From: Streptomyces sp. NBC_01429 | Lineage (GTDB): Bacteria; Actinomycetota; Actinomycetes; Streptomycetales; Streptomycetaceae | Direction of reading: 5' to 3' | DNA length: 64,000 nucleotides | NCBI RefSeq assembly: GCF_036231945.1 | Contig: NZ_CP109599.1 | Coordinates: 5,607,501-5,671,500 of the forward strand | Shown here: positions 43,082-52,340 of the stretch, one piece after another | How the letters are laid out: each line of letters starts with the position of its first letter | Numbering within the stretch: position 1 is the first letter of the stretch | The notes under the pieces: model-generated | What the model saw: only the letters and a program-made list of their open reading frames with translations | The model's database searches: none | Told to the model about the DNA's origin: nothing | Made by a program: the position numbers and the translations under genes

Positions 43082-44878
43082 TCAGCCCGCGCCCGCGCCC
43101 GTACCCGCGCCGCCCCGGCCACCGCCGGCGCCCCCGGCCGGCCCCAGTCCCGTCGCCGTCGCCTTCGCTCCCGGGCCCGCCGCGATGCTGCCGGTCACGG
43201 AACCGCCGTACATCATCACGCCGTTGTTCAGGATCGTCGTCCTGCGCGCGTCGAGGTCGCTCACGTCGAGTTCGTGCTCGGCGAGGAAGTTCATGACCGA
43301 GCCGAGCACCTGCAACTCGACCTGCTTGCCCGCCCTGCTCACATCGACGAGCTGGAAGAAGTTCCGGTACTCGGTGGACGCGGCATCCTCACGCAGGCTG
43401 TTCCGCGCCCCGAAGTCGTAGCGCCTGTCGTGTTCGAGGGCCCAGCGCTCCTCCTTCTCCCAGCGCTCCCGCTGCCGTCCCGCGCCCAGCTCGGCGAGCA
43501 CATGGGGGACGGACGCCAGCAGCACACCGGTCGCCGAGACCGCCGACTCGGCGGCCCGCTGCGCGCCCTCCTCGGCGCTCTCGGAGGTGTGGAGGGAGTC
43601 GGCCACCCGGAACATTTCCCTGACCGGTGCCAGCACCCTGGTGTCGGACTGAAGGTAGAGCGTGCCCCCGTTGACCGAGACCTGTACGAACACGGTGAGG
43701 ACCAGGTCGGTGTCCCAGCTGCGGATCTGGACGCAGAGGCAGTGCCTGACCGGCCCGTCGACGAGCCCGCGCGCCGCGGTGATCCGCTCGTCGGGCAGCC
43801 GGTCGGTGGGGCGCTTTCCGCCGGGCTTACCGCCGCCGGGCCAGATCTCCTCCTGGGGCGCGAGCCGGGTGGTGAGCAGCGCCGAGCCGTGTACGAAGAC
43901 CTTCTCCGAGACCTCCAGGCCGACGATGCCGTCCGCCGAATCCGGCGACTGCGCCCGCAGCTCCGCGAGGTCGGCGCTCAGCCGCTCCACCAGCTCGGAG
44001 GAGCCGAAGGGAACCGGCGGTGGGCGCTGCCCGCTGCCCGGCTTCCAGCCCTCCGGCACCAGCCGGTTCGCGAACGACCAGGAGCTGAACTGCACCCCCG
44101 ACCCGACGAACGGCGAATAGCCGCTGTACGCGACGAAGTTGGAGTGGTCGGCCACGTTCCTCGACGCCCGCCGGTGGGTGGGGCCGAGCTTCTCCCGTAC
44201 GACCTCCCAGGCGGCGACGCGCTGCCGCCAGGTGTAGTACCAGGGGCAGCCGATCAGCAGCAGCAGTCCCAGGATGTACGTGAAGAAGAAGCCGGGCGGC
44301 GACCACAAGTACCGCTGGCCGAGTTGGCCGGCGAAGAACAGCACGACGGCCTGGGCGAGCAGCGGCGCGGCGATGGTCGTGACCGTGGAGCCCTGGGGCT
44401 TGGTCAGGTGGACCCGCCCCGCCGAGGTGCTCTGCGGGTACACACCGCGAGCGCCCGACTTCCGCCGGGACGAGCCGGTCATGATCCCGCCGATGATCCC
44501 CGAGACGAACACGTAGACCACCGTGGTCGCGGGGGAGATGACCAGGGCGAGCACGAACGCCGCGCTCACCCACCGGTCCCGTACGCGCAGATCGCGCAGG
44601 GACGCCTCGGCGTGCTCCCGCACCTCGTCGAGATCCACCCCGTACGACGGGGCGCGCGCCCGGATCCGTTCGAAACGGGTCTCGTCCACCACTCTGCGCG
44701 CGAAGTCCTCGTAGAGGCGCACGCCCGTGCACAGATAGCGCGTGGCGGAATTCCGCTGCTCGGCGGCCCGGACCGGGGCCGCGTCGGCGGGCCGACGCGG
44801 CAGGCCGGGCGCCTGCCCCGGGACGAACGACTCCGAATTCTGCACGTCCTTGCCGCTGTTCATCGGCGATACGCCCAT
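43082..44878 (-). CDS. Large unknown membrane protein
   Basis: 598 residues from ATG 44878 with AGGGGG upstream. Two pairs of hydrophobic segments are visible: WVSAAFVLALVISPATTVVYVFVSGIIGGIM (about 110-140) and LLAQAVVLFFAGQL plus FFFTYILGLLLLIGCPWYYTW (about 190-230). A long soluble part follows with no family assigned: SNFVAYSGYSPFVGSGVQFSSWSF, VHGSALLTTRLAPQEEIWP, LVLTVFVQVSVNGGTLYLQSDTRVLAPV. The extreme C-terminus is Gly/Ala-rich with MMYGGSVTGSIAAGPGAKATATG. It is upstream of the 42618 gene and divergent from nothing. Function unknown. Confidence 0.75.
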   Translation of the reverse strand: MGVSPMNSGKDVQNSESFVPGQAPGLPRRPADAAPVRAAEQRNSATRYLCTGVRLYEDFARRVVDETRFERIRARAPSYGVDLDEVREHAEASLRDLRVRDRWVSAAFVLALVISPATTVVYVFVSGIIGGIMTGSSRRKSGARGVYPQSTSAGRVHLTKPQGSTVTTIAAPLLAQAVVLFFAGQLGQRYLWSPPGFFFTYILGLLLLIGCPWYYTWRQRVAAWEVVREKLGPTHRRASRNVADHSNFVAYSGYSPFVGSGVQFSSWSFANRLVPEGWKPGSGQRPPPVPFGSSELVERLSADLAELRAQSPDSADGIVGLEVSEKVFVHGSALLTTRLAPQEEIWPGGGKPGGKRPTDRLPDERITAARGLVDGPVRHCLCVQIRSWDTDLVLTVFVQVSVNGGTLYLQSDTRVLAPVREMFRVADSLHTSESAEEGAQRAAESAVSATGVLLASVPHVLAELGAGRQRERWEKEERWALEHDRRYDFGARNSLREDAASTEYRNFFQLVDVSRAGKQVELQVLGSVMNFLAEHELDVSDLDARRTTILNNGVMMYGGSVTGSIAAGPGAKATATGLGPAGGAGGGRGGAGTGAGAG

Positions 44879-44992
44879 GCTGTCCCCCTGCTGATCCCTC
44901 CCGTACTGTGACCTGATAACGCCCCCGGGAACAGTCCGGAGATCCGCAACCCCGGGGCGCACAGGAGCACTTGGGGCGCATGAAGAGCGCAG

Positions 44993-47389
44993 TCAGCGGG
45001 AGTGGGGATCGCGCGCGACGGTGAACCGCGCGTGCAGCCTCCTCGTGTGGTCGACCTGCCGTACGGGACCGGTCAGGGTGACGGCGGCGGTGAGCCGTAC
45101 GTCCGTACTGGAGGCCGCCAGCCTCAGTTCCAGCGTGCCCGGTTCGACGATCCGGCGCCCGGCCCGGCCGGTGAAGGAGGCGAGGTCGGCCGGGACGCTC
45201 ACCGCGATCCGGGCCCGCTCGTCGGGGGCCAGCGGCAGCCGCAGATAGCCGATCAGGCGCTGGACCGGCTGCACGACCGAGGCGACGGGGTCGTGCAGAT
45301 AGAGCTGGACGACTTCGGTGCCCGCCCGGTGGCCCGTGTTGCGGACGGTGAAGGAGAGTTCCACCGTGCCGTCCGTGCCCGCGCTCCCGTCCGCCGTCAG
45401 CTCCGACCAGGTGAAGGACGTGTACGACAGCCCGTGCCCGAAGGCGAAGTCGGGCGTGGGGTCGATGTTGGAGACGTCGTTGGCCCGGGCCAGCGGAGCG
45501 GCCAGATACGTGGACGGCTGGGTGCCCGCCAGCCGGGGGACGCTCACCGGGAGCCGGCCCGAGGGTTCGACGCGGCCGCTGAGCACCCGCGCCAGGGCCG
45601 GGGCGCCCTCCTGGCCGGGGAAGAAGGACTGCACGACGGCTGCCGCCCGGGTGGCGGCCGGACCCAGCGCGTACGGACGCCCGGCCAGCAGGGTCACCAC
45701 CAGCGGAGTGCCGGTCTCGCTCGCCGTGTCGAGCAGCGTGTTCAGCAACTGGCCCTGGGCGCCGGGAAGTTCCATGCTCTGCGCGTCACAGCCCTCCCCG
45801 CTGGTGCCGCGCCCGAAGAGGCCCGCGCGGTCGCCGAGGGCGGCGATCACGATGTCCGCGTCACGGGCCACCCGTACCGCCTCGGCGAAGCCGTCCGTAC
45901 CACCGGTGTCGATGCCCGTACCGGCCACCGACACCACCTCCGCGCCCGGGAACTCGGCCGCCAACGCCTCGTGCAGTGTGGGAAGTTCGATGCCCACGGG
46001 AGTGGCGGGGTGCTGGGAGCCGACGTGGACGGGGAAGGAGTAGCAGCCGAGCACCGCCGTGGGGGTGCCCGCCTGCGGGCCGATCACCGCGATCCTGGCC
46101 GGGCCGCCCGCCAGCGGCAGCGTCCCGTCGTTGCGCAGCAGGATCACCGAGCGCTCGGCGAGACGGCGGGAGATGTCCCGGTGCGCGCGGGAGTCCAGCG
46201 AGACGGTGCCGCGCAGCGCGGCCGTGTCGTCGGTGTCCTTGCCGGCGAGGGCCGTCGGGCGCGGCGTCCACTCCGGGTCGAGCAGCCCGAGCCCGGCCTT
46301 CTGGGTCAGCACGCGGCGCAGCGCCCGGTCGATCGTCCCGGTCGGCAGCCGCCCGGCGGCCACCGCCTCGCGCAGCGGCTCCCCGAAGGTCTTGACGGTC
46401 GGCAGCTCCACGTCCACGCCCGCGCCGAGCGCCGCCGAGGCCGCCTCGCCCCAGTCGGCCGCCACCCCGTGCAGGGTCTTCAGGAAGCCGATCCCGAAGT
46501 AGTCGGCGACCACGGTGCCCTCGAAGCCCCAGACGTCCCGCAGCAGTCCGGTCAGCAGCTCGTCGCTGGCCGCGCACGGCACGCCGTCGATGTCGTTGTA
46601 CGCGTGCATCACCGACCGTACGCCGCTCTCCCGCACCGCCATCTCGAACGCCGGCAGGATGACATCGGCCAGCTCTCTGGCGCCCATGCTCACCGGCGCG
46701 AGATTGCGGGCGCCGCGCGAGGCGGAGTACCCGGCGAAGTGTTTGAGCGTCGCCACGATCCCGGCGGCCTCCAGGCCCTGGACATAGGCCGTGGCGATCG
46801 TCCCCACCAGATAGGGATCCTCGCCGATGGTCTCCTCGACCCGCCCCCAGCGCGCGTCGCGCACCACGTCGAGCACGGGGGCCAGCCCCTGGTGCAGCCC
46901 CACCGACCGCATGTCGCGGCCGATCGCGCCCGCCATCTCCCGCACCAGCCCGGGATCGAAGGCGGCGCCCCAGGACAGCGGGACGGGGTACGTGGTCGCT
47001 CCCCACGCCGCGAAGCCCGCGAGGCACTCGTCGTGGGCCATCGCCGGGATCCCGAAGCGGCTCGCCGCGACGATGCGTTCCTGCGTACGCATCAGGGACA
47101 GCGCGCCCAGCGCCGGATCGACGGGCACCGTACCGAACGGGCGGGTCAACTGGCCCAGTCCGTGGGGGAGAAGCTCGTCCAGCGTGGGCGGCGCCTCCAT
47201 CTCGTGCTGGTGCGGGGCGACTTCGGCACCGTCGGCGGACGCGCCGGCCCACAGTCCGTACAGCTGGGCGAGCTTCTCCTCCGTGGTCATGGCGGAGATC
47301 AGTTCCTCGACGCGCCGGGCCCGTGCGGCGGCGGTGCTGCCGGTCGGCGCGGTGGTGGTGCTGGTGGTGGTGCTTGTTCGGGTGCTCAT
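44993..47389 (-). CDS. Glycoside hydrolase family 3 enzyme of the importer operon (beta-glucosidase/beta-xylosidase type)
   Basis: 798 residues from ATG 47389; a GTG at 47401 overlapping the permease stop is possible and has GGAGG but too close. GH3 N-terminal barrel: ARRVEELISAMTTEEKLAQL, TLKHFAGYSASRGARN, MHAYNDIDGVPC and the nucleophile region GTVVADYFGIGFLK. The C-terminal sandwich has RIAVIGPQAGTPTAVLG and VTLLAGRPYALGP, then a fibronectin type III-like tail. No signal peptide, so it acts on imported oligosaccharides inside the cell. Gene order SBP-permease-permease-GH3 with LacI resembles bxlEFGA-type xylo-oligosaccharide operons, but xylan specificity is only inferred. Confidence 0.92.
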   Translation of the reverse strand: MSTRTSTTTSTTTAPTGSTAAARARRVEELISAMTTEEKLAQLYGLWAGASADGAEVAPHQHEMEAPPTLDELLPHGLGQLTRPFGTVPVDPALGALSLMRTQERIVAASRFGIPAMAHDECLAGFAAWGATTYPVPLSWGAAFDPGLVREMAGAIGRDMRSVGLHQGLAPVLDVVRDARWGRVEETIGEDPYLVGTIATAYVQGLEAAGIVATLKHFAGYSASRGARNLAPVSMGARELADVILPAFEMAVRESGVRSVMHAYNDIDGVPCAASDELLTGLLRDVWGFEGTVVADYFGIGFLKTLHGVAADWGEAASAALGAGVDVELPTVKTFGEPLREAVAAGRLPTGTIDRALRRVLTQKAGLGLLDPEWTPRPTALAGKDTDDTAALRGTVSLDSRAHRDISRRLAERSVILLRNDGTLPLAGGPARIAVIGPQAGTPTAVLGCYSFPVHVGSQHPATPVGIELPTLHEALAAEFPGAEVVSVAGTGIDTGGTDGFAEAVRVARDADIVIAALGDRAGLFGRGTSGEGCDAQSMELPGAQGQLLNTLLDTASETGTPLVVTLLAGRPYALGPAATRAAAVVQSFFPGQEGAPALARVLSGRVEPSGRLPVSVPRLAGTQPSTYLAAPLARANDVSNIDPTPDFAFGHGLSYTSFTWSELTADGSAGTDGTVELSFTVRNTGHRAGTEVVQLYLHDPVASVVQPVQRLIGYLRLPLAPDERARIAVSVPADLASFTGRAGRRIVEPGTLELRLAASSTDVRLTAAVTLTGPVRQVDHTRRLHARFTVARDPHSR

Positions 47390-47397
47390 GTGGGCGA

Positions 47398-48297
47398 TCA
47401 CTTTCCTCCGACCCCCATGAGCCCCTGGACCAGGGCACGGCGGGCGAACAGGTAGACGAGCAGGACGGGCACCGTGGACAGGACCACGGCCGCCAGCAGA
47501 CCGGGGATGTCGATCCCGTGCTCGGTCTGGAAGTTGTACAGCCCGAGGGTGAGCACCTTGGTCTCCTCGGACTGGGTGAGCACGAGCGGGAACAGGAAGC
47601 CGTTCCACGCCTGGAGCGCGGAGAACACCACGATGGTCGCCAGCCCGCCCCGGGACAGCGGGACGACGAGCTGGAAGAAGACGCGGCGGGTGGTGGCGCC
47701 GTCGATGGCCATGGCCTCGAACAGCTCGCCGGTGATGTCGCGCATGGTGCCGGTGAGGATGAGCGCGCAGACGGGCAGACAGAACGCGGCCGTCGGCAGG
47801 ATGACGCCGATGAGGTTGTCGTAGAGCCCGGCCTTGCTGATCACGTAGAACATCGGGACGATCACGGCCTGGGCCGGGATCGCCAGCCCCAGCAGAAAGA
47901 GCCGGAAGATCCGGACACTGCCCCGGCTCCGGCTCCGGACGATCGAGAAGGCCAGCGGCGGGACGAGCAGCAGCACGATCCCGACCACACTGGCGGTGAC
48001 GATCAGGGTGTTGAGGAAGTAGAGGCCGAAGCCGTTGGAGAAGTCCTGCGTGTAGTTGGAGAGCGAGAAGGACCGGGGCAACGAGAGCGGCCCGTTCGTG
48101 CTGTACTCGATACGGCTCTGGACGGTCGCGCCGAGCATCACGTACAGCGGGAACGCGACCAGGCCGAGCCAGAGCAGGGCACCGAGCCCCGCGAGATAGT
48201 TGGGCCGCCCCTTCGTGACGGACCGCCTCTTCGTGTTCGTCGCGGACCGCCTCTCCGTGGCCGGCCCGGCCTCGGGAGCGGGCGTACGGCGCGTCAC
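47398..48297 (-). CDS. Carbohydrate ABC transporter permease (MalG-type)
   Basis: 299 residues, GTG overlapping the stop of the preceding permease (GTGA). About six membrane segments; the cytoplasmic EAA loop that contacts the ATPase is ELFEAMAIDGATTRRVFFQLVVPLSRGGLATIVVF. The N-terminal 30 residues are basic and repetitive (RRSATNTKRRSVTK). It forms the channel with the other permease. The ATPase gene is absent here; Streptomyces often uses a shared MsiK-type ATPase for such importers. Confidence 0.93.
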   Translation of the reverse strand: MTRRTPAPEAGPATERRSATNTKRRSVTKGRPNYLAGLGALLWLGLVAFPLYVMLGATVQSRIEYSTNGPLSLPRSFSLSNYTQDFSNGFGLYFLNTLIVTASVVGIVLLLVPPLAFSIVRSRSRGSVRIFRLFLLGLAIPAQAVIVPMFYVISKAGLYDNLIGVILPTAAFCLPVCALILTGTMRDITGELFEAMAIDGATTRRVFFQLVVPLSRGGLATIVVFSALQAWNGFLFPLVLTQSEETKVLTLGLYNFQTEHGIDIPGLLAAVVLSTVPVLLVYLFARRALVQGLMGVGGK

Positions 48298-49241
48298 ATG
48301 CCCTCCTTCGTGCCGGCCATCTTGTCGTAGCCCGAGATCCGCACCACGATCAGCGAGATGACCGTGGCCACCACGACCAGCAGCAGCGCGATGGCCGCGC
48401 CCTGGCCGAAGTCGAACTCCCTGAAGGCCTTCTGGTACATGTAGTAGGCGCTGATGCTGGTGTCCGTACCGGGGCCGCCCTGCGTCAGGATCAGTACGGT
48501 GTCGAAGGTGGTGAGCCCGCCGACCACCATGAGGATCACCGACGTGATGACCGAGTTGCGCAGCTGCGGCAGCGTGATGTGGAAGAACCGCCGCACCCGG
48601 CCCGCCCCGTCGATCGCCGCCGCCTGGTAGAGCACCTCGGGGATCGCGCGCGCCGCGCCCTGGTAGATCAGCGCGTGGAACGGGGTGAACTGCCAGGTCG
48701 CCACCAGGACGAGCACCGAGATCGCCCCGGTGCGCGAGCCCAGCAGATTGCCGTCCCCGAAGAGCCAGCGCGCCTGCGCCGGCACCCCGAAGTTGGGGTC
48801 GAGCAGCGCCCGCCACAGCACGGAGACGGCCGTGGCGGACAGCAGCAGGGGGACGAAGAAGACCGCCGACAGCACGGCCCGGTTGCGCTGCCGGCCGGCC
48901 GCCCAGACCCCGAGCAGGATGGCCAGGGGCGTCTGGGTGACCACGCCCAGACCGGTGAGCAGCACACTGAGCCAGAGACTCTTGATCATCACCGGGTCGT
49001 GGAGCAGCCCGGACCAGTTGTCGAGGCCCGCGAACCGGGGCGCCTCAAGGCCGTTCCAGCTCGCGAAGGACAACACGGCGACGAGTACGAGCGGGACGAT
49101 CGCGAACAGGGTGAAGAACAGCGCGGCGGGCAGGGCCCAGCCGATCCCCGGGCGGGCGACCGTATGGGCGGAGGGGCCCCGGCCCGTCCGGGGGCGCTGC
49201 CGCTGCCGTTCGCCTTCCACCGGAGTGGTGAGAACAACCAT
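48294..49241 (-). CDS. Carbohydrate ABC transporter permease (MalF-type)
   Basis: 315 residues from ATG 49241, with a GTG at 49259 also in frame. Six hydrophobic segments, with the first at ALPAALFFTLFAIVPLVLVAVLSF. The EAA loop is EVLYQAAAIDGAGRVRRFFHITLPQLRNSVIT. LTQGGPGTDTSISAYYMYQKAF is typical for sugar permeases. It is directly after the substrate-binding protein gene (stop 49256) and translationally coupled to the next permease. Confidence 0.93.
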   Translation of the reverse strand: MVVLTTPVEGERQRQRPRTGRGPSAHTVARPGIGWALPAALFFTLFAIVPLVLVAVLSFASWNGLEAPRFAGLDNWSGLLHDPVMIKSLWLSVLLTGLGVVTQTPLAILLGVWAAGRQRNRAVLSAVFFVPLLLSATAVSVLWRALLDPNFGVPAQARWLFGDGNLLGSRTGAISVLVLVATWQFTPFHALIYQGAARAIPEVLYQAAAIDGAGRVRRFFHITLPQLRNSVITSVILMVVGGLTTFDTVLILTQGGPGTDTSISAYYMYQKAFREFDFGQGAAIALLLVVVATVISLIVVRISGYDKMAGTKEGM

Positions 49242-49255
49242 GGCGGACGTCACTC

Positions 49256-50554
49256 TCACTCGGTGGACAGGGCCTGCATGGCCTTGATGAAGGCGTCCGC
49301 GTCGATGGAGCCGTTGAAGAACTGCTGGATGGCCTGCATCATCGGGGCGCTGGCGCCCGGCGGGTACGCCTGGTCCCAGGACAGCTGGAACGAGGTGGCC
49401 TTGTCGACCAGGTCGAACTGGTACTTCAGGTAGTCCGGGTTGTCGGCCGAGTCCAGGAACTTCACGGTGTTGGTCGTGGTGGGCAGGTTGCCGATGGCCA
49501 GCTGCGCCTTGACGAACTCGTCGGAGTACATGAGCTTGAGGAACTCGCCGATCGCGTCCGCGTGCTTGGTCTTCTTCAGCACCGAGTAGAAGTTGTTCGT
49601 GTTCCCGACGATGTCGGCCGGATCGCCCTTGCCCCCCTCGACGTTGGGGAAGCCGGTGTAGCCGAGGTCCTTCGCCGCGAAGTCGGGGTTGAGTTCCCGC
49701 TGCGTGGAGTACGCCCAGGACCCCATCAGCTCGAATCCGGCCTTGCCGGTGCTGAGCAGTGCGGGGGAGCCGTTGTCGGTGTACTTCACCGAGTCGTAGT
49801 TGGTGCCGAACGCGCCCGCGTCGACCAGCTCCTTGAGCGTGCTCAGCGCCTTCCTGCTCTCCGCGCTCTCCCAGGCCGCCTTGTCGCCCGCGATCGCCTT
49901 CTTGAACAGGTCGGGACCGGCCACCCGGTCGTACAGGTACTCGAACCACATCAGCGTCGGCCACTTGTCGGCGCCGCCCAGCGCGATCGGGGTGACGCCC
50001 TTGGCCTTGAGCTTCTTCACCGCGTCGAGCAGTTCGTCCCAGGTCTTCGGTGTCGTCGCCCCGGCGTCCGCGAGCACCTTCTTGTTGTTGAACAGCAGGA
50101 CGGGCTGGGTGCCGCGCATCGGGACGCCGTACGCCTTCCCGTCCACCACAGCCGTGTTGAAGACGGACGGCAGGAACTTCGACTTCAGCTCCGGGTTCTT
50201 GGCTATCAGGTCGTCGAGCGGCAGCAGCAGGTTCGCCTTGACGAACGGCTGGATGGAGCCGCCGCCCCAGTTGAAGAAGACGTCGGGCGCCTGCGGGGTG
50301 GAGATGGTCGTCTGGAGCTTCTTCTGGTAGTCGGCCCCGGGGACGGTGTCCAGGACCGCCTTGACCTTGGAGGTCTTGTTGAAGGTCTCGACGATCCGCT
50401 TCTCCACCTTGTTCGTGGCGTCGCCGTAGACCAGTACGTGGAACTCCCCGTCCCCACCCGAGGAGCTGCCGCCACCGCCGCAGGCCGCCAGGCTCAGCCC
50501 GAGGGCGAGCGTGACGCCGGCGGCGACAGTTCGAGAAAACCGTGCACGAATCAT
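49256..50554 (-). CDS. Sugar-binding lipoprotein of ABC importer
   Basis: 432 residues. Lipobox LAAC (Cys 25), followed by a Gly/Ser linker and an SBP_bac_1 domain: FHVLVYGDATNKVEKRIVETFNKTSKVKAVLDTVPG, APDVFFNWGGGSIQPFV and PTLMWFEYLYDRVAGPDLF. It binds an oligosaccharide outside the membrane and hands it to the permeases. First gene of the importer operon, with GAGAGG before ATG 50554. Its promoter region carries several LacI-type operators (50570-50639). Confidence 0.95.
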   Translation of the reverse strand: MIRARFSRTVAAGVTLALGLSLAACGGGGSSSGGDGEFHVLVYGDATNKVEKRIVETFNKTSKVKAVLDTVPGADYQKKLQTTISTPQAPDVFFNWGGGSIQPFVKANLLLPLDDLIAKNPELKSKFLPSVFNTAVVDGKAYGVPMRGTQPVLLFNNKKVLADAGATTPKTWDELLDAVKKLKAKGVTPIALGGADKWPTLMWFEYLYDRVAGPDLFKKAIAGDKAAWESAESRKALSTLKELVDAGAFGTNYDSVKYTDNGSPALLSTGKAGFELMGSWAYSTQRELNPDFAAKDLGYTGFPNVEGGKGDPADIVGNTNNFYSVLKKTKHADAIGEFLKLMYSDEFVKAQLAIGNLPTTTNTVKFLDSADNPDYLKYQFDLVDKATSFQLSWDQAYPPGASAPMMQAIQQFFNGSIDADAFIKAMQALSTE

Positions 50555-50569
50555 CTTCGATCGACCTCT

Positions 50570-50639
50570 CGAAAGTATCGGCATCATTGCCGAAAGTATC
50601 TGGCGAGTGACCGTAGGACTCTCCCTCCGAGCGGTCAAC
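50570..50639 (-). promoter_or_regulatory. Promoter and operators of the sugar importer operon
   Basis: Minus-strand -35 TTGACC (50634-50639) and -10 TACGGT (50611-50616) with a 17-base spacer. Downstream of the -10 are two direct repeats of GATACTTTCG (minus strand; 50591-50600 and 50570-50579), 21 bases apart, and an inverted TCGGCA-TCAT-TGCCGA between them. This placement would block RNA polymerase when the LacI repressor binds. Confidence 0.75.
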
Positions 50640-50671
50640 AGTGCGGTCGTCGCGCTGCCAAACCGTTACCG

Positions 50672-50709
50672 ACTTTCGGCGGACATCCAGGGCGCCTATC
50701 CTTCAGCCC
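50672..50709 (+). promoter_or_regulatory. LacI autoregulated, leaderless promoter
   Basis: The word ACTTTCGGC at 50672-50680 is identical to part of the importer operator. It overlaps a -35 TTTCGG (50674-50679). The -10 TATCCT (50697-50702) is 17 bases on and seven bases before the ATG at 50710, so the mRNA likely has no leader. Confidence 0.65.
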
Positions 50710-51768
50710 ATGCGTGATGAGACGAGTGCGGGCCGGGTCACCCTGGCCCAGGTGGCTTCGCAGGCAGGGGTATCTCTTTCGACAGTTTCGAAAGTCCTCA
50801 ACGGGCGTCCCGATGTCTCCGCGCCGACCCGGGTCAAGGTCGAGGAGCTGCTCGACACCCACGGCTACCGCCGCTCCACGCCCGCCGCCCCCGAGGCGCC
50901 GCTCATCGAGATCGTCTTCCACGAGCTGGACAGCACCTGGTCGATGGAGCTGATCCGGGGCGTCCAGAACGTCGCGAAGGAGACCGGCCTCAGCGTCGTC
51001 CTCACCGAGACCGGCACCCGGCACTCCCCGGGGGCCGACTGGGTCGAGGGCGTTCTGCGCCGCCGTCCGCTCGGTGTGGTCCTCGTCTTCTCCACGCTCC
51101 CCGACGACCTCAAGAAGAAGCTCTGGTCGCGCGCCATCCCGTTCGTCATCATCGACCCGGCGGGCGACCCGGAACCCGACGTGCCGTCCGTCGGCTCCGC
51201 CAACTGGGCCGGCGGGCTCGCCGCCACCCGCCACCTCATCGAACTCGGCCACCGCAGAGTCGCCGTCATCACCGGCCCCGAGGACATGCTCTGCTCGCTG
51301 GCCCGGCTGGACGGCTTCCGCTCGGCCATGGGCATGGCGGGCCTGGAGACCGACCCGGCGCTGGTGCGCTTCGGCGACTTCCACGTACGGTCCGGCCACG
51401 CCCACGCCATGGAACTCCTGCGGGCCGACGACCGCCCGACCGCCGTCTTCGCGGGCAGCGACCTCCAGGCGCTGGGCGTCCTGGAGGCGGCCCGCGTGCT
51501 GGGGCTGCGCATCCCGGAGGACCTCTCGGTCGTCGGATACGACGACATCCCCCTCGCCCAGTGGTCCAGCCCCGCCCTCACCACCGTCCACCAGCCCCTC
51601 GTCGAGATGGCCGAGGAGGCCGCCCGGATGCTGCTGCGGCTGCGCCGGGAGGACCGCTCCGACCACGCCGACCGGGCCGAACAGGCCGACACCCGGATCG
51701 AGTTCGGCACCCGACTGGTCGTCAGGGACAGTACGGCGCGGCCGGCGGCGGGCGGGGCCGCGCGGTAG
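50710..51768 (+). CDS. LacI family repressor of the sugar importer
   Basis: 352 residues from ATG 50710. The helix-turn-helix is VTLAQVASQAGVSLSTVSKVLNGRPDVSAPTRVKV (about 11-45). The sugar-binding domain has HELDSTWSMELIRGVQNVAKETG, the LGHRRVAVITGPEDM motif and VVGYDDIPLAQWSSPALTTVHQP near the end. It is divergent from the importer operon and should release its operators on binding an imported sugar. It has no promoter far upstream; the -10 sits at the start codon. The DNA for its helix-turn-helix holds a further inverted CTTTCG/CGAAAG. Confidence 0.93.
   Translation: MRDETSAGRVTLAQVASQAGVSLSTVSKVLNGRPDVSAPTRVKVEELLDTHGYRRSTPAAPEAPLIEIVFHELDSTWSMELIRGVQNVAKETGLSVVLTETGTRHSPGADWVEGVLRRRPLGVVLVFSTLPDDLKKKLWSRAIPFVIIDPAGDPEPDVPSVGSANWAGGLAATRHLIELGHRRVAVITGPEDMLCSLARLDGFRSAMGMAGLETDPALVRFGDFHVRSGHAHAMELLRADDRPTAVFAGSDLQALGVLEAARVLGLRIPEDLSVVGYDDIPLAQWSSPALTTVHQPLVEMAEEAARMLLRLRREDRSDHADRAEQADTRIEFGTRLVVRDSTARPAAGGAAR
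50776..50794. promoter_or_regulatory. Intragenic operator-like inverted repeat in the LacI gene
   Basis: CTTTCG-N7-CGAAAG at 50776-50794, in the codons for SLSTVSKV. The codons used (aca, gtt, aaa) are rare for this genome, consistent with selection on DNA sequence as well as protein. Confidence 0.5.
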
Positions 51769-52109
51769 GGCCGGCCGTTCGTCAACATTAGCCAAAGGAA
51801 CGTCCGGGGTCAGGTGGAGACGGACGGTGCGTGAAGAAGGACGCGCCGTCACCCGGCGTGATGTTTATCCGCGTGACGGGCGCTTGGCGTGTACAGATAA
51901 AGACGCGACGGTGTGCGTCGTCGCTCACGTCGAGTGATCTTGCCCCTCGTGTGCGGTGACGGGTGGGTGGCGAAAGGGTTTTCCTCCGACCGGTTCACGG
52001 TCTGCCTTCTGATCGATCGCGGGGTCTGCCCACCTCGTGGCACGGGGGGGGAGAGACTGGGCACGAGTTCCCCCGACGCGTAGCGCGTCCCCTGCGGCAC
52101 ACTGGAGGC
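51769..52109. other. 340-base gap after LacI
   Basis: No gene seen. It holds TTTATC/GATAAA arms 26 bases apart (51864-51869, 51896-51901), several CGTGACG/CGTCAC words and an AT-rich stretch to about 51960. No consensus promoter for the next gene is clear. Confidence 0.4.
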
Positions 52110-52340
52110 ATGTGCCGCAGTATCAAGACCCTCCGGCCGCCCGTCCTCCCCGAAGAGGCCACCGAGGAGGACATCCGGGCCGCCGCGCTTCAGTACGTAC
52201 GCAAGGTCTCCGGCTTCCGGGCGCCCGCCGCGCACAACCGGGAGGTGTTCGAGCGGGCCGTGGACGAGATCGCAGCGGCGACCGCGCGGCTGCTGGACGG
52301 GATCGAGGTGCGGGGTGCGCGGGGCGGGTCAGGCGGGTGA
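52110..52340 (+). CDS. DUF2277 family protein
   Basis: 76 residues. MCRSIKTLRPPVLPEEATEEDIRAAALQYVRKVSGFRAPAAHNREVFERAV is the DUF2277 pattern, with its conserved MCR start and the helical body. Function unknown. GGAGG is only one base before the ATG, an unusually tight spacing. The last ten residues overlap the end of the DedA-like gene on the other strand. Confidence 0.85.
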   Translation: MCRSIKTLRPPVLPEEATEEDIRAAALQYVRKVSGFRAPAAHNREVFERAVDEIAAATARLLDGIEVRGARGGSGG

